Notes under the pieces: generated by a model
What the model was told of the DNA's origin: nothing
Seen by the model: only the letters and a program-made list of their open reading frames with translations
Database searches by the model: none
From: Roseburia sp. AM59-24XD
Lineage (GTDB): Bacteria; Bacillota; Clostridia; Lachnospirales; Lachnospiraceae
Length of the DNA stretch: 64,000 bases
NCBI RefSeq assembly: GCF_003478445.1
Contig: NZ_QUET01000020.1
Coordinates: 16,641 to 80,640 of the forward strand
Direction of reading: 5' to 3'
Translations under genes and position numbers: made by a program
Shown: piece after piece, positions 42,001 to 49,279 of the stretch
Layout: every line of letters starts with the position of its first letter
Position numbering within the stretch: position 1 is the stretch's first letter

Positions 42001-42029
42001 ATTATACGACACCACCCCAAAAGTATCAA
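42001..42029 (-). promoter_or_regulatory. Promoter of the GH94 gene
   Basis: On the minus strand TTGATA and TATAAT are separated by exactly 17 bases, 52 bases before the ATG at 41948. Confidence 0.75.
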
Positions 42030-42069
42030 CAACATAACAAACATTTTCTAACAGTATTTTGATATCTTG

Positions 42070-42262
42070 TCACTATTCACGGATAGATTTTTCAAGGAAA
42101 CTACCACGTAAGCTTGCTTACAAGTGGTAGTTTATTTGGAAAATCAGCCGGACAGGCTGTTACCACCCACACCCGCAGACAAAGGACGCCTGACTTTGGC
42201 GGACTCTAGCCGCTGTTTTTGCGGCGGTCTGGGGGCTGTGGTGGGAACTCCGTGAATAGTGA
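42070..42262. repeat. 13-base inverted repeats enclosing repeat copy 1
   Basis: TCACTATTCACGG at 42070-42082 is the exact reverse complement of CCGTGAATAGTGA at 42250-42262. Just inside the left arm is a further hairpin, AACTACCACGTAAGC / GCTTACAAGTGGTAGTT (about 42099-42133). Confidence 0.75.
42142..42261. repeat. Cloverleaf-like repeat, copy 1
   Basis: About 120 bases, from AATCAGCCGG to CCGTGAATAGT, nearly the same as 42441-42559. An outer stem (GTTACCACCCACACCC with GGGGGCTGTGGTGGGAAC) encloses two inner hairpins, CGCC...GGCG and GCCGC...GCGGC. Confidence 0.8.
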
Positions 42263-42330
42263 ATAGAAAAACCGCTACAAACTTGTTTGTATAAGGCAAT
42301 TTCCTTGGCTGATATCACGGCGACTAGCCT

Positions 42331-42420
42331 GACTTTTCCGCATGACTAAGCTTTAAGCCGCTGCTTCTGCGGCGCTTTTCGCCTGTTTTGGGCGAAAATG
42401 CTTAGGAATGAAGAAAAGTC
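42331..42420. repeat. Related cloverleaf-like element, opposite orientation
   Basis: Outer stem GACTTTTC...CTAAGC with GCTTAG...GAAAAGTC encloses a GCCGC/GCGGC hairpin and then a TTTTCGCC/GGCGAAAA hairpin. The two inner hairpins are in the reverse order to copies 1 and 2, and the outer stem is unrelated to theirs. Confidence 0.7.
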
Positions 42421-42440
42421 ACATGCGAATTTGCACGGGC

Positions 42441-42559
42441 AATCAGCCGGGCAGGCTGTTACCACCCACACCCGCAGACAGAGGACGCCTGTTTTGGGCG
42501 GACTCTAGCCGCTGCTTTTGCGGCGGTCTGTGGGCTGTGGTGGTAACTCCGTGAATAGT
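42441..42559. repeat. Cloverleaf-like repeat, copy 2
   Basis: Same unit as copy 1 starting 299 bases later. Outer stem GTTACCACC...GCAGAC with GTCTGTGGGC...GGTGGTAAC; inner hairpins CGCCTGTTTTGGGCG and GCCGCTGCTTTTGCGGC. Substitutions relative to copy 1 tend to keep the stems paired. Confidence 0.8.
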
Positions 42560-42679
42560 AAATCCTCACAACTTTCTACTTTATTATACCCACCTTTTTC
42601 ATCAGCAACTGGGTATAACGGGTATAACGCCCCAACAATTGACGAATTTCAATCTATTTTCCCGGCTTACTGTTTTTTA

Positions 42680-42708
42680 TTGACGATTTTTTTCAACTAT
42701 GTTACAAT
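42680..42708 (+). promoter_or_regulatory. Promoter of the Mn riboswitch and TMEM165 gene
   Basis: TTGACG and TACAAT are 17 bases apart; transcription would start near 42715, just before the riboswitch. Confidence 0.8.
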
Positions 42709-42713
42709 ATGGA

Positions 42714-42875
42714 ACATGTCACGAGGGAGTAATCGGTACATGAGTGCACGGACAAGCATAACGCTCCGGCGATTTGAAATGTATAGTATTATCGACATAC
42801 TGGTATTGATACCCGGTAATACTTTAAATGATGAGACTCATGCAGTGTTTTTACACTGCCATGGGTCTCTTTTTT
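42714..42875 (+). ncRNA. yybP-ykoY type Mn2+ riboswitch candidate with terminator
   Basis: The leader carries AGGGAGTAA near its 5' end (the family's GGGGAGUAG), a stem AATCG/CGATT, a second stem AGTATTA/TAATACT containing TCGACA and a GGTAT/ATACC hairpin, and TGAGAC at the 3' side. It ends in a strong terminator, GAGACTCATGCAGTG / CACTGCCATGGGTCTC plus six T (42833-42875). This family binds Mn2+ and turns on exporters of the TMEM165/GDT1, MntP or P-type ATPase kinds; the next gene is a GDT1 protein, so location supports the call. Not aligned to a covariance model. Confidence 0.72.
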
Positions 42876-42961
42876 ACCGGATCGGAAAGTGTCCGTAACG
42901 CAAACTCCGGCTCTGTCCTTTTTACCACCGGTTCCTCACACAATACGTAAGGAGATTTCTT

Positions 42962-43660
42962 ATGCTTTTATTTTTCCAGATTATGTTCACCGAATTTATC
43001 GCTGAGATGGGTGATAAGACACAGCTCATGCTGGTTGCACTGACCTCGCGCTTCAAGCTGCGCGACATCATTATCGGCACAGCAGCCGCCATTCTTGTGT
43101 TAAACGGACTAGCCGTTCTTCTGGGTGGTCTGGTCAGCGAGATCATTCCAACATGGCTCATCCGACTTGTTGCCGCATCCGCATTTCTGTTTTTTGCCAT
43201 CACCTCTCTGAAGGGCGATGATGACGAGGAGGAAGAGACCAAAGAAGAAAATGTCTCTCGCTTCGCACCACTGACGGTTTTCTGTACATTTTTCGTTGCC
43301 GAGCTCGGAGACAAAACACAGCTTACCGCAATCACCTTCGGTGCCAATGAGGGTATGAATGCCGCCGTCACAGTCTGGCTCGCCTGCTCGATCGGTCTTT
43401 TTGCCGCAGACATCCTCGGTATGCTGATCGGTTATCTTCTGAAAAGCAAGACTCCGGACGGTATGTTAAATACTCTCGCATTCTTTATCTTTGCAATCTT
43501 CGGAAATATCACCATGCACGAAGGACTTGGACTTCTGCTCGGCAAAAATCATCCGGCAGTATTTCCTGTGACAATGATCATTGCGGTGCTTTTCATCCTG
43601 GCAAGCACCTTCGTCTTTATGAAGCGTATCCACAGGGATAAGGCTGAGCCAAACGAGTGA
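42962..43660 (+). CDS. TMEM165/GDT1 (UPF0016) family Mn2+ exporter
   Basis: 232 residues, six helices in two homologous halves, each with the family signature: FTEFIAEMGDKTQLM in the first and FFVAELGDKTQLT in the second, whose acidic residues bind the cation. An acidic loop (GDDDEEEETKEEN) separates the halves. Members export Mn2+ (or Ca2+) across the cytoplasmic membrane. Start at 42962 behind AAGGAG. The upstream riboswitch candidate would raise expression when Mn2+ is high. Confidence 0.92.
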   Translation: MLLFFQIMFTEFIAEMGDKTQLMLVALTSRFKLRDIIIGTAAAILVLNGLAVLLGGLVSEIIPTWLIRLVAASAFLFFAITSLKGDDDEEEETKEENVSRFAPLTVFCTFFVAELGDKTQLTAITFGANEGMNAAVTVWLACSIGLFAADILGMLIGYLLKSKTPDGMLNTLAFFIFAIFGNITMHEGLGLLLGKNHPAVFPVTMIIAVLFILASTFVFMKRIHRDKAEPNE

Positions 43661-43780
43661 TCCGTCCGCAAGGCACTATGAATAAAAGCTGATTCAAAGA
43701 AACAATCAGTCAACAAGATCATGTAGATCAGGGTTGCTTCAAATAACTAAGTCTTCCCATACCTCAAATTGATGTATGCC

Positions 43781-43911
43781 CATAATATTTCTTATGTCCG
43801 GAAAATAAAATATGAATTTTGCCTGAGAAATCAGTTGATCCGTGAAATATGACTAAAAAATTGACACAGATCAGTAGGATCTCTAAATAACCGGACATAA
43901 GAAATATTATG
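43781..43911. repeat. 21-base perfect inverted repeat, 131-base element
   Basis: The arm starting CATAATATTTC and ending TGTCCGG (43781-43801) is repeated exactly in reverse complement at 43891-43911. The 89-base spacer is A+T-rich and codes for nothing. It may be a miniature inverted-repeat element or one long RNA hairpin. The rest of 43661-43956 shows no gene. Confidence 0.8.
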
Positions 43912-43956
43912 AGAAAAACTCATTTTAACTTGTACTAAATCTTGACATAGGGCCAA

Positions 43957-44589
43957 TTACAATTTCTTTATCGGATGTCTGATAACCGTTTTACATCTTT
44001 CCGGTGCAACTTTTCTTGGGTCTGATAAATAGATTTCGTGATGGTGACGTTCATCTGTGAAATCATTCACATATCCATTTTCTCCCAAATATTTATCCAT
44101 TATTGCTACTGTTTCAGGCTCATTATCAAATGATCCAATATGCATAATCTGTACACATAAGCCTTCCTCTATACTCAGAAATTCTGCACTGGAACAATCC
44201 ATCTTTTTCTTTTTTGAAGCGGTGTCTACCGCCCAATCAAAATCTTTCTTTGTAATAAAATCAGGCAACCGAATAACAGAAATCCAGTTAAAATCTGACT
44301 TATTGGAACAATCTACACCTTCAACATGATCCTGCCACCAAAATCCTTCAAGTGGTGGAACTACATATTCAAAGAAACCTTTTATTTTGTAATCCGTTTT
44401 ATAACTCATCTTTAGAGTGTAAGCAACAGAATACAAAACACCAATCGCAGTTTTATATTGTCCGCCCTCTTCATTAGGGTTTCCTTTACCTCTAACTGCT
44501 ATATAATTCATCCTTGGCATTGTTACAATCTGTGCCTTATTCTTGGGTAAATAAAACTCTTTATATTCTTTCTTAAAATCAAATGCCAT
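43957..44589 (-). CDS. GyrI-like small-molecule-binding domain protein
   Basis: About 210 residues from the ATG at 44589, nine bases behind GTGGGG; in-frame alternatives at 44598 and 44604 exist. It resembles the GyrI-like/SOUL-type ligand-binding fold (MPRMNYIAVRGKGNPNEEGGQY, FFEYVVPPLEGFWW, EEGLCVQIMHIGSFDNEPETV, HHEIYLSDPRKVAPERCKTVIRHP). Such proteins bind small amphipathic molecules or, in GyrI, DNA gyrase. Third in a set with a WYL regulator and a DUF3795/YjbR protein on the same strand. Confidence 0.85.
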   Translation of the reverse strand: MAFDFKKEYKEFYLPKNKAQIVTMPRMNYIAVRGKGNPNEEGGQYKTAIGVLYSVAYTLKMSYKTDYKIKGFFEYVVPPLEGFWWQDHVEGVDCSNKSDFNWISVIRLPDFITKKDFDWAVDTASKKKKMDCSSAEFLSIEEGLCVQIMHIGSFDNEPETVAIMDKYLGENGYVNDFTDERHHHEIYLSDPRKVAPERCKTVIRHPIKKL

Positions 44590-44679
44590 TTTTTGCATCC
44601 CCACTTTCTAAAATCTCTTTTTGTTTCTTCTTACTGAAACCTCCAAGCACAAGATGATACGATTTATCCAATAAATCTT

Positions 44680-45216
44680 TTAGCAAATCTCTTCGACTTC
44701 ACCGTTTGGATTTATTGAATTCCAGTGCTGCTTGTTCATGTAATACCCCGGTATGATATCCTCATACTGTTCACGCAAAAAGCTACCCTCTGATGGCTCT
44801 AATTTCAAAGTTATATAATATGGTCTATTATCTTCGCCAAGACACACTGCTGCAAACATTTTTCCACCTACCGCATAACGGATCCAGTTCCACTGTGGTG
44901 GTAGTTTTGTCACGCCGTTTTTCTTCATAAGGAAATCGTCAATCCAACTATATCGCATCTGTATTAATGCAGACCAGATTTTGCACTGATCAAGTCGGAC
45001 TCCACAGTCACCTTCTTTTTCATCATAAGCGAACTCATTTAATTGTGTGCATGGGAAATCCGTACATTCCCCACAATGCTCCAACTTTTTCTCTTCACAA
45101 CAGCTCTTTACCGGACAAACTCCCCAGAAAGGTTTGTCAATATTAGAACAGCCCTTACATTTTTCAGTCTTTTGCCAGTCACATTTGCTACATAAAATAC
45201 CACACCTTGATTCCAT
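44680..45216 (-). CDS. DUF3795 cysteine-rich domain fused to a YjbR/MmcQ domain
   Basis: 178 residues behind AGGAGAAATGTGA. Residues 1-75 hold about a dozen cysteines in paired motifs (CGILCSKCDW, CKGCSN, CPVKSCC, HCGECTDFPC), typical of the zinc-binding DUF3795 domain. Residues 95-178 match the YjbR/MmcQ fold (RYAVGGKMFAAVCL, YYITLKLEP, IIPGYYMNKQHWNSI), a cytosolic alpha-beta domain whose function is not firmly known. The WYL gene ends 12 bases upstream, so the two are probably co-expressed. Confidence 0.82.
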   Translation of the reverse strand: MESRCGILCSKCDWQKTEKCKGCSNIDKPFWGVCPVKSCCEEKKLEHCGECTDFPCTQLNEFAYDEKEGDCGVRLDQCKIWSALIQMRYSWIDDFLMKKNGVTKLPPQWNWIRYAVGGKMFAAVCLGEDNRPYYITLKLEPSEGSFLREQYEDIIPGYYMNKQHWNSINPNGEVEEIC

Positions 45217-45228
45217 TCACATTTCTCC

Positions 45229-46149
45229 TTAGCCTTCCATTGTATTGTCATATTTTTTCTTCATTTGCAGAATACTTTGTCGCAATTCTTGTCTCATTGT
45301 TTTGGGTTCTAGCAATTCTACCTTATCTCGAAAGGTCAATAGCCATGTAAGCAGATTTTCCTTATTCGTATAATCTGCCTGAAAAAGAAGCGTTCCATCT
45401 TTTTGTTCTCTAAAACAATCCGGTCCAAATTCTTCTACCAACCGCCATTTGCAATCTGCCTCAAACAAAGCTTTTACTTTAATTCCACCGGGAAATATTC
45501 GTTCATCTTTCAAGTCCGGAAGAGGAACCGTTCTCTCCGAAAAACAGTTTTTAGATAAATATACTTTATCCATACGATTTAATTTAAAAAGTCGGTAATC
45601 TCCTCTACTTTGGCACCACCCCCACACATACCAACTTGACCATCGAAAAATCAAATAATATGGTTCAATTGTTCGCTGCGACTCACCATTTGGAGCATAA
45701 TAAAAGAATTCTAACTCCTTATGCTGCTCTATTGCCTTTCTTATCATTTCTATCTTCGATGCAAGAGAATCTTTATACCACGAAGAAAGGTCAATCAACA
45801 CCGATTGATTTCCCACAAAGAAATCAGAAGATCCTATTGACAGCTTTTCCATTAACTGTCCATACCTATTAGTCCCATTCACACTATCCAAACTACGTAA
45901 TCCTGCAAGGATATCCTGCATTTCATCACGGGTCAACATTGTTTTGTCAATTTTATAGCCGTCTATAATTGAAATCCCACCGTCTTTTCCTTGTCGTGTT
46001 ACGATTGGTATACCTGCTTTACATAAATCTTCAATATCTCTGTTTATTGTTCTTCTCGACACTTCAAATATTTCCGACAAGTATGGAGCTGTAACCGTTT
46101 CTGTCTGTAATAGTATGGATAAAATTCCTAACTGCCTGTCTATTTTCAT
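45229..46149 (-). CDS. YafY-type transcriptional regulator with WYL domain
   Basis: 306 residues behind AAAGGAGAATGT. An N-terminal HTH_11 winged helix (YLSEIFEVSRRTINRDIEDLCKAG) is followed by a linker and a WYL domain (about 140-220; YYLIFRWSSWYVWGWCQSRGDYRLFKLNRM) and a C-terminal WCX segment. WYL domains bind nucleotides or oligonucleotide-like ligands. First gene of a three-gene set with the DUF3795/YjbR and GyrI-like proteins, which it likely controls. Confidence 0.9.
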   Translation of the reverse strand: MKIDRQLGILSILLQTETVTAPYLSEIFEVSRRTINRDIEDLCKAGIPIVTRQGKDGGISIIDGYKIDKTMLTRDEMQDILAGLRSLDSVNGTNRYGQLMEKLSIGSSDFFVGNQSVLIDLSSWYKDSLASKIEMIRKAIEQHKELEFFYYAPNGESQRTIEPYYLIFRWSSWYVWGWCQSRGDYRLFKLNRMDKVYLSKNCFSERTVPLPDLKDERIFPGGIKVKALFEADCKWRLVEEFGPDCFREQKDGTLLFQADYTNKENLLTWLLTFRDKVELLEPKTMRQELRQSILQMKKKYDNTMEG

Positions 46150-46290
46150 ACATTCTCCTTTACATATTACATATTAACATAGGAAACACGACAACTGTAT
46201 GTCATGTTTCCATTATACTATAAAAAACAACATAGATAAATCACTCTATATTTGACTATATCCCATTGTTTCCCGCCAGCCTTTTACATA

Positions 46291-46820
46291 TCACTTGATT
46301 CCAAAATATACCAGTTGCACGAATAATAAGAAAAATAGCAGATTGATCGGCAAGACTGTCATTATCCAATCTCCAAAGTAGATTGCTATTGCCATGCTTA
46401 TAATTGTTACCAATATGGTAATCATATCCCAGCAGCACTTCTTATATAACTCTGCAATCTTTATCCCTATAAACGCTACATGTATTCCCGCACCCACCAG
46501 ACATCCACCGCAGATCAATATTCGTATCAGCCAGTATATAATTCCGGCAACGACAGGATTGGATATTCCATTACTAATCTGTGCCACGTTCTTTCCTGTC
46601 ATTACAACCCAGCCAGCAATGGTCTGTGTGAAAGTTCCGATTGCATCAAAGAATATTCTGCAATCAGAGATAAATACCTTTGACTGTATCATCTGAAAAA
46701 GAGTAATTGATACAGAATACCATATCAGCAGAAACATCAATGCTTCATACATGGCTGTTTTTGCTTTATATCTGCCTAAAAGTTTTCTCTCTGCATATCA
46801 TATTTTTCCTTAACTTTCAG
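46291..46820 (-). pseudogene. DUF6040-like membrane protein remnant of a mobile element
   Basis: The intact part from the ATG at 46752 has four helices (ALMFLLIWYSVSITLFQ, NPVVAGIIYWLIRILICGGCLVGAGIHVAFIGI, MITILVTIISMAIAIYFG, LLFFLLFVQLVYFGI). Upstream bases encode coiled coil that would join it if one A were added near 46783-46786 (KEKYDMQRE-KLLGRYKAKTAMYEA). Proteins of this kind are found in integrative elements of Clostridia, with a longer N-terminus. The coding breaks off near 46820 where the integrase fragment begins on the other strand, so a deletion junction lies there. The family name is from memory. Confidence 0.5.
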
Positions 46821-46825
46821 ATAAG

Positions 46826-47191
46826 TTGTCTGATTACAGAACTTACTATGAGTTCTATCATCTGGATGGAACAGAGGAAATTCCTGAGGATTACAATGAA
46901 ATATCCTTTGTCTGCTTAAGACCGAACGGAAGTCTGGAACTGCCAAGTACATTAGGAATTGTTTGCAGGAAGATTGCACAGAAACTGGATGGATTTGAAG
47001 GATTTCACTTTCACCAGTTGCGCCACACCTACACAAGTAACCTTCTAGCAAACGGAGCAGCACCAAAGGATGTGCAGGAACTGTTAGGGCACTCAGATGT
47101 CAGTACCACAATGAATGTCTATGCTCACTCCACAAGAAAAGCCAAGCGGGAATCAGCAAGGCTGCTTGATAAAGTGGCAGGCAATGACTAA
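46826..47191 (+). pseudogene. Tyrosine recombinase (integrase) C-terminal fragment
   Basis: 121 residues carry the end of a phage/ICE-type integrase: HQLRHTYTSNLLANGAA (HxxR), LLGHSDVSTT (second His) and the nucleophile Tyr in MNVYAHST. The DNA-binding N-terminus and the first catalytic Arg are missing, and there is no start codon with a ribosome binding site, so it is not functional. It marks one end of a deleted integrative element. Confidence 0.88.
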
Positions 47192-47200
47192 AAAAAGAAA

Positions 47201-47248
47201 TTCCCTTATTTCCATTACAATGATCTCATAAGGGCAAAAATAAGGGAA
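47201..47248. repeat. Inverted repeat just after the integrase fragment
   Basis: TTCCCTTATTTC at 47201-47212 pairs with AAAATAAGGGAA at 47237-47248, ten bases after the integrase stop. Position fits an element end or attachment-site region, but no second copy is in the window. Confidence 0.5.
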
Positions 47249-47343
47249 AATACATATCATTTCACTAACGAACAGGCTGAAATGTCTGTAAAATGTGGAA
47301 AGTCAGCCAGATATTTCGGCAAACTGGAATTTTTCAACAGATA

Positions 47344-47895
47344 TTAACCACCATAATAATAGGTTGTACCTGTTACGTCATCTAGAACACCTGCTTTTAA
47401 TATACACACCATAAATCCTTCATCGCCCCATTTTTTTCTATTTTCGTGATAAATTCCGTATGCAGAAGATGGTTCAAAGCCAAATCTACCATAAAGATTA
47501 GGGTTTCCTCCAAGAAACACTGCTCCATAACCCATTTTTTCAGCTTTCTCTAGTGCGTATTCTACTAATCTTCTCATAATTCCTTGCATTCTATATTCTG
47601 GCAAAACAGCACTTTGTGCTAAAACCAATTGCGTAATATTTTCATTTTCTGTGACGATATCTGTTTCGTGAAGCGCAACTTCTCCAACAATTGTTCCGTT
47701 TTCTAATACAGCAACAAGAGAAAGCTCCGGGATAAAAGTATCTTTTTTTCTTTCTTCTCTAAAGTGTTGCATCATAAATTTTCCAGTTTCTATACTATGT
47801 TGTTCAGCAAAAGCCTTATAAATCAACTTATCAACTTTTTCATATTCGGATAACTTCTCTGGTCTTATGATTATTTTTTCTTTATTGAAGGTCAT
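47344..47895 (-). CDS. GNAT-family N-acetyltransferase
   Basis: 183 residues behind GGGGGGAG. The GNAT fold is visible: IRPEKLSEYEKVDKLIYKAF (motif C region), TIVGEVALHETDI, QSAVLPEYRMQGIMRRLVEYALEKA (acetyl-CoA loop R/Q-x-x-G-x-G/A variant QGIMRR) and NPNLYGRFGFEPSSAYGI. Related YhbS-type acetyltransferases act on small molecules or protein N-termini. Substrate not predictable. Confidence 0.88.
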   Translation of the reverse strand: MTFNKEKIIIRPEKLSEYEKVDKLIYKAFAEQHSIETGKFMMQHFREERKKDTFIPELSLVAVLENGTIVGEVALHETDIVTENENITQLVLAQSAVLPEYRMQGIMRRLVEYALEKAEKMGYGAVFLGGNPNLYGRFGFEPSSAYGIYHENRKKWGDEGFMVCILKAGVLDDVTGTTYYYGG

Positions 47896-48220
47896 AATTT
47901 ATCTCCCCCCTAAAAATTCCGATTTGTAAGTTTCTTTAATCTCGCATAGACACAGTATATCATAACTTCTGCGCCTATGCGATAAATTACTGCTTCTTTC
48001 GATAAGACTCATCTTCTCCACAGTTACCTCCGGATAAAAGCAAGCCACCATTACAGGCAGCTATATGACATTTCTGGTATGATAATGATTTTTCATTAAA
48101 CCTGTAATTGCACATTTAGTTGTCCATCAGGTTATCCCTGACTTGCATTCAGTCTAACTCATTATTTGAAATTGCAGAATATTCTCTCGCGGACTTTTTA
48201 AAAAATAGGGCTTAAAGCAT
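47896..48220. other. Gene-free A+T-rich stretch
   Basis: No plausible gene on either strand. The only structure is an 8-base inverted repeat TCGCATAG / CTATGCGA (47942-47984) that could sit in the GNAT gene's upstream region. Confidence 0.5.
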
Positions 48221-48346
48221 TCAAACTCTTGTTTTATAAGGTTTCTCTTGATTTAGTCCTATTTTAACGTATGCTCCGGTCACCAGCAGTGCCTTATCCG
48301 AATGCTCAAGCCATTCTTTTACGGTAATGGAATCTTTTCTGTACAT
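48221..48346 (-). pseudogene. N-terminal stub of a DUF4143-type AAA ATPase
   Basis: 41 codons behind a good GGAGGTATTGCTT site. The start MYRKDSITVKEWLEHSDKALLVTGA matches the opening of ATPases that continue as GARQVGKT, but after VTGA the frame turns into unrelated sequence and stops, losing the Walker A loop. A deletion remnant; family by motif memory only. Confidence 0.4.
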
Positions 48347-48377
48347 AAGCAATACCTCCAACTGATACGATACATCA

Positions 48378-48440
48378 TTTGCCCCGTTTTTTATATATTT
48401 ATGTACTGATTTTGCCCCGTTTTTCCAAAAAACGGGGCAA
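48378..48440. repeat. Repeated TTTGCCCCGTTTTT motif and a 29-base palindrome
   Basis: TTTGCCCCGTTTTT occurs at 48378 and again at 48411; the second copy forms a palindrome with AAAAACGGGGCAA (48412-48440). No T-run follows on either strand, so it is not an obvious terminator. It lies between the ATPase stub and the MacB-like ATPase gene stop. Confidence 0.6.
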
Positions 48441-48510
48441 TTGCTTATACTATTCAAATTGCTTACACTATTCAAGAAGAACATGTCACTTAAACAAACC
48501 GCTTCAGACT

Positions 48511-49194
48511 TCAAACCTCCTCCACGATCCTTCCGTCCTCGATCTGTATCACCCTGCTGCACGCCTCTGCCACAGCCGGATCATGCGTCACAATAATGAT
48601 CGTTTTGCCCTGCTCGTTCAGCTCCCGGAACACATTCATAATCTCCTGCGTCGTCGCCGAATCCAGTGCGCCTGTCGGCTCATCTGCCAGAATGATCGAC
48701 GGATCATTTGCGATCGCGCGGGCAATCGCTACACGCTGCTTCTGTCCACCGGACAGATTGTTGACCGGTTTTCCGGCATATTCCTTCATACCAACCATAT
48801 CTAACATTTTCAATGCCTTCTCCCGACGCTCCTTTTTCTTAAGCCGGTGTTTACCATCCGCGAAATCTAACGGAATCATAACATTGTCCAGAGCAGTGAA
48901 GCCTTCCACCAATGCAAAATCCTGCATGACCATGCCAATTTTTTCATTGCGCGTCTGTGCCATCTGCCGTTCGGAAATCCTTCCGACTTCCTCTCCATCA
49001 ATCGTATATTCTCCGGAATCATATCCGTCAATGCAGGCGAGAATGTGAAGCAGTGTTGATTTTCCGGCACCGGAGGTTCCGATCACCGCCGTCATTTCGC
49101 CGTCCTTTACCTCCATTGATACCCCATGAAGTGCTTCGTATGCATTGCTTTTTCCTTTATTATATGTTTTCACGATATTTTTCAAACAAATCAT
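48511..49194 (-). CDS. MacB-like ABC transporter ATPase
   Basis: 227 residues from the ATG at 49194 behind GGAGAG (longer frames lack a site). Walker A GTSGAGKST, signature NLSGGQKQR, Walker B IILADEPTGALD, switch THDPAVAE. This class (LolD/MacB/FtsE) works with FtsX-type permeases that move or sense peptides and lipids outside the membrane without classic transport. Last gene of the long leftward locus; the two permeases precede it. Confidence 0.9.
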   Translation of the reverse strand: MICLKNIVKTYNKGKSNAYEALHGVSMEVKDGEMTAVIGTSGAGKSTLLHILACIDGYDSGEYTIDGEEVGRISERQMAQTRNEKIGMVMQDFALVEGFTALDNVMIPLDFADGKHRLKKKERREKALKMLDMVGMKEYAGKPVNNLSGGQKQRVAIARAIANDPSIILADEPTGALDSATTQEIMNVFRELNEQGKTIIIVTHDPAVAEACSRVIQIEDGRIVEEV

Positions 49195-49279
49195 AGTTCT
49201 CTCCATTTCCAAGCAGCCCGCTGCGATCCAATACACCAAGATTCACGAAAGCAATGGTCGTCCGACCGCATTAGCTGCT

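Noticed and set aside
42142..42559. CRISPR array
   Set aside because: Only two long units and one inverted relative, no regular spacers, no cas genes.
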